Source of the DNA: Prevotella herbatica
GTDB lineage: Bacteria; Bacteroidota; Bacteroidia; Bacteroidales; Bacteroidaceae
Reading direction: 5' to 3'
NCBI RefSeq assembly: GCF_017347605.1
Contig: NZ_AP024484.1
Span: 1,393,501-1,457,500, forward strand
Length of the DNA stretch: 64,000 bases
Part shown: positions 61,310-64,000 of the stretch, in pieces
Layout: each line of letters starts with the position of its first letter
How positions within the stretch are numbered: position 1 is the first letter of the stretch
Notes under the pieces: model-generated
Seen by the model: the letters and a program-made list of their open reading frames with translations, nothing else
What the model was told of the DNA's origin: nothing
Databases searched by the model: none
Program-made: the position numbers and the translations under genes

Positions 61310-63418
61310 ATGAAAAAGATTGTATCATTAGCCATAATGATGTTGATTGCTGTTATGGCACAGGCTCAAATGTTAAACCCTGTAAAGTTTTCTTCGCAAC
61401 TGAAAACCAACGGAACGGCAGAGGCTGAAATTATTTTTAGCGGAAATATAAGTTCGGGATGGCATGTTTATTCCACCGGTTTGGGAGCTGACGGACCTAT
61501 TTCTGCAACGTTTAATGTCAACAAACTTGACGGAGTTGAACTTGTAGGCAAATTAACTGCCCGTGGAAGTGAAATATCTAATTTTGACAAACTGTTTGAT
61601 ATGAAGCTCAGATATTTTGAGCATAGTGTTCAGTTTGTACAGAAAGTAAAGTTCATAAAGCCTAATTATAATATAAGTGCATATTTAGAATATGGTGCAT
61701 GTAATGACAAAAATTGCCTACCTCCAACATCGGTAGACTTTAGCAAAAACGGAAAGAGTCCGGCTACAGCTGCGTCAACAAATAAAACCAATGCGGCATC
61801 TTCTTCTGACAACAAAGCTTTATTGCTTGCTGCTGCAAGTGGATCCCCTGAAGCAAAGGCTGCGCTTGCCAAACTAAGGGCCGACAGTTTAGCTAATCTG
61901 AAAGCTGACAGCATTTCAAAAGCGGATTCAATTACCAGCACAAGTCTTTCTTCGGCTGACAAAACATCATTATGGAAGCCTGTAATAGGACAATTAAGAC
62001 AACAGAATGGAAACAGCGACAGCGATAATCAATCATGGACTTACATATTTTTCATGGGCTTCCTTGGTGGTCTGCTTGCTTTGTTTACACCATGTGTATG
62101 GCCTATAATACCAATGACCGTAAGTTTCTTCCTGAAGCGTGCAAAGGATAATAAGAAAAAAGGTATACGAGACGCTATAACCTACGGTATATCTATCGTT
62201 GTTATATACTTAGCTTTAGGACTTGCTGTTACAGGATTATTCGGTGCATCGGCATTAAATGCTTTAGCCACTAATGCGGTATTCAACATACTGTTCTGCC
62301 TACTGCTTATTTTGTTTGCTGTCAGTTTCTTTGGTTGGTTTGAAATACGCTTACCAGAGAAATGGGGAAATGCAGTAGACACTAAAGCAACATCAACAAC
62401 AGGATTGCTTTCTATCTTCCTTATGGCGTTCACGCTTACTCTTGTAAGTTTCTCATGCACAGGTCCTATAATCGGGTTCCTGCTCGTGGATTTTGCGACA
62501 TCAGGTTCTATACTTGGCCCAGCAATAGGAATGTTTGGATTTGCGCTTGCTTTGGCATTGCCATTCACTTTATTTGCAATGTTCCCAAGTTGGCTGAAGA
62601 GCGCACCACGCTCTGGTTCATGGATGAATACGATAAAGGTTGTGCTTGGATTCATAGAATTAGCATTCTCACTAAAATTCTTCAGCGTTGCTGACCTCGC
62701 CTATGGTTGGCATATACTTGACAGAGAAGTTTTCTTGTCACTATGGATTGTCATATTCGGTGCACTTGGACTATATCTCATCGGAAAACTTAAATTCCAA
62801 AGCGATGAAGTTGGTGGTGACATAAACAAACCAATGCCAGTGCCTTGCATTATGCTTGGACTATGCTCATTTGCATTCGCCATATATATGGTGCCAGGAT
62901 TATGGGGTGCCCCATGTAAAGCCGTAAGCGCCTTTGCTCCACCAATGAATACTCAGGACTTTAACCTAGACACAAAAGAGATCAAGGCTCAATATACTGA
63001 TTACGAAGCAGGAATGGCTGCGGCAAAAGCTGCCGGCAAACCAGCTCTTATAGATTTTACAGGATTTGGATGTGTAAACTGTCGTAAAATGGAAGCTGCA
63101 GTATGGACTGACCCACAAGTAGCTGAGAAAATTAGCAAAGAATATGTATTAATATCACTCTTTGTGGATGATAAGACTCCGCTATCTAAGCCTATGATAA
63201 TAACAGAAAACGGACAAAAGCGTACACTGCGTTCTATCGGTGACAAGTGGAGTTATCTACAACGTAGCAAGTTTGGTGCTAATGCCCAACCATTCTATGT
63301 CCCTGTTGACAATGAGGGTAATCCTCTAAACGGTAGTTATTCTTATAAGGAGGATATTCCTGATTACACAGCTTTCCTTCAAAAAGGATTAGATAAATAT
63401 CGCAATGCTAGACAATAA
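61310..63418 (+). CDS. DsbD-like thiol:disulfide interchange protein
   Basis: From ATG 61310 (702 residues). Signal peptide (about 1-20, ending AQAQ). N-terminal DsbD-alpha-like domain with the CxxxxC pair in YGACNDKNCLPP. An Ala/Ser-rich linker (about 145-225). Eight-helix CcdA/DsbD membrane domain with the redox cysteines in FTPCVWPIIPMTVSFF and VSFSCTGPIIGFLL. C-terminal thioredoxin-like domain with TGFGCVNCRKME. It passes electrons from cytoplasmic thioredoxin to the periplasm. The CyuA-like gene begins inside its last 14 bases. Confidence 0.92.
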   Translation: MKKIVSLAIMMLIAVMAQAQMLNPVKFSSQLKTNGTAEAEIIFSGNISSGWHVYSTGLGADGPISATFNVNKLDGVELVGKLTARGSEISNFDKLFDMKLRYFEHSVQFVQKVKFIKPNYNISAYLEYGACNDKNCLPPTSVDFSKNGKSPATAASTNKTNAASSSDNKALLLAAASGSPEAKAALAKLRADSLANLKADSISKADSITSTSLSSADKTSLWKPVIGQLRQQNGNSDSDNQSWTYIFFMGFLGGLLALFTPCVWPIIPMTVSFFLKRAKDNKKKGIRDAITYGISIVVIYLALGLAVTGLFGASALNALATNAVFNILFCLLLILFAVSFFGWFEIRLPEKWGNAVDTKATSTTGLLSIFLMAFTLTLVSFSCTGPIIGFLLVDFATSGSILGPAIGMFGFALALALPFTLFAMFPSWLKSAPRSGSWMNTIKVVLGFIELAFSLKFFSVADLAYGWHILDREVFLSLWIVIFGALGLYLIGKLKFQSDEVGGDINKPMPVPCIMLGLCSFAFAIYMVPGLWGAPCKAVSAFAPPMNTQDFNLDTKEIKAQYTDYEAGMAAAKAAGKPALIDFTGFGCVNCRKMEAAVWTDPQVAEKISKEYVLISLFVDDKTPLSKPMIITENGQKRTLRSIGDKWSYLQRSKFGANAQPFYVPVDNEGNPLNGSYSYKEDIPDYTAFLQKGLDKYRNARQ

Positions 63419-64000
63419 TATTCGTAAACAGATTCTCTCGCTGATAAACAAAGAGGTGGTTCCTGCCGTAGGATGCACAGAACCTATGGCAGTATCACTT
63501 TGCACTGCACGTGCAAAAGAAATATTGAATGTAATTCCTGAGAAGATAACCGTTTCGCTTAGTGCCAACATTCTGAAAAATGCCATGGGAGTCGGTATTC
63601 CCGGTACTGACATGATTGGATTGCCTATAGCCATAGCTCTTGGCGCTATCATTGGCAAAAGTAAATATAAGCTTGAAGTTATAAAAGACTTGTCGTCTGA
63701 GAGTCTTGAAATGGGGAAGAAATATGTATGTGAAAAGCATATAGATATAAATTTGAAACCTAACATAACAGAGAAACTTTATATTGAAGTGGTTTGCCAG
63801 TCGGGTAAAAACAAATCTACGGCTATAATATCTGGAGCGCATACGAACTTTATTTATGAGGAGCTCAACGGTGATATTCTTCTTGATAAACGTAAAGGTG
63901 CTGACTGCGACAACGAAGAAACAGACATAAGCCTCAACATGCAAATGGTGTGGGACTTTGCCATAACAAGCCCTATTGAAGAGCTTAAATTTATCCTAAA
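63405..64000 (+). CDS. UPF0597/CyuA-like L-cysteine desulfidase, 3'-truncated by window edge
   Basis: An open frame from ATG 63405 continues to the window end without a stop (198 codons seen of a usual 420-440). The start overlaps the DsbD-like gene by 14 bases. The text EVVPAVGCTEPMAVSLCTARA is the family signature with a cluster-type cysteine, and NAMGVGIPGTDMIGLPIA fits the serine-dehydratase-alpha-like fold. Family members degrade cysteine to pyruvate, ammonia and sulfide. The pairing with a thiol-redox gene suggests a shared thiol theme (inference). Confidence 0.8.
   Translation, partial: MLDNNIRKQILSLINKEVVPAVGCTEPMAVSLCTARAKEILNVIPEKITVSLSANILKNAMGVGIPGTDMIGLPIAIALGAIIGKSKYKLEVIKDLSSESLEMGKKYVCEKHIDINLKPNITEKLYIEVVCQSGKNKSTAIISGAHTNFIYEELNGDILLDKRKGADCDNEETDISLNMQMVWDFAITSPIEELKFIL

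Noticed and set aside
61666..62655. Long minus-strand ORFs (98, 157 codons) opposite the DsbD-like gene
   Set aside because: Antisense shadows of a gene with clear motifs on the plus strand.
1..64000. tRNA, rRNA or tmRNA genes
   Set aside because: None recognised by eye on either strand; gaps between genes are AT-rich promoters, hairpins or the fold-back elements.

Overview
The window is a chromosomal segment of a Bacteroidales bacterium, most likely Prevotella-like. The support is a SusC/SusD pair, the Bacteroidota promoter (TTTG-N19-TAnnTTTG, seen intact upstream of at least six genes), a large-form IspG, two DUF3857/transglutaminase proteins, and Kdo-kinase/LpxL-type envelope genes. No rRNA, tRNA, transposase, phage or CRISPR was seen.

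Layout. 1-0.9 kb: end of a myo-inositol-1-phosphate synthase gene. 1.1-9.6 kb: an accessory islet of small, mostly co-directional genes of the kind linked to detoxification or drug resistance (VOC, AraC with GyrI-like domain, DUF3795, HXXEE, a Cys-rich protein, a secreted acetyl-esterase-like hydrolase, a methyltransferase, a CatB/Vat and a CatA acetyltransferase, a GNAT-YoaP protein). 9.6-11.5 kb: LiaF-like/LytTR membrane-stress operon behind three phased direct repeats that look like a LytTR operator. 12.4-14.6 kb: O-methyltransferase-aroQ, and xerD behind an 83-bp tandem repeat that carries its promoter. 14.7-18.5 kb: two DUF3857 proteins. 18.6-24.9 kb: a leftward housekeeping operon (unknown gene, rpoN, PAP2-like, purE, ispG, aldo-keto reductase). 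25-30 kb: an EmrAB-TolC-type efflux operon with a divergent AraC regulator. 30-33.4 kb: sugar kinase, M16 peptidase, TPR protein. 35-40.1 kb: susD/susC. 40.4-43.7 kb: dapB-lepB-degenerate lepB-wbqC operon. 43.9-46.2 kb: calcineurin-like phosphoesterase and an outer-membrane barrel. 46.4-56.4 kb: an envelope run (epimerase, PAP2, miaB, MsbA-like ABC exporter, LpxL-type acyltransferase, InaA/Kdo-type kinase, three glycosyltransferases). 57-60.6 kb: TagF-like polymerase, class V aminotransferase, and a TagD-like cytidylyltransferase fused to a Gfo/Idh/MocA domain. 60.7-64 kb: bcp, a DsbD-like protein and the start of a CyuA/UPF0597 gene.

The most unusual content is non-coding. Three large intergenic fold-back elements (A 11557-12343, B 33768-34769, C 56438-56863) share one architecture. 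Each has inverted arms (about 80-150 nt) around a small conserved core of the form AGCC(C)TATAnAnA..GG. In A and B this core is flanked by repeats of a short word that differs between elements but is matched between the two arms of the same element. The interiors of B and C share further modules. None encodes a credible protein or a transposase, and two of them sit between convergent genes. They look like an undescribed interspersed family whose arms evolve in concert. Promoter, terminator and domain statements are read by eye from the sequence; no database search was possible.
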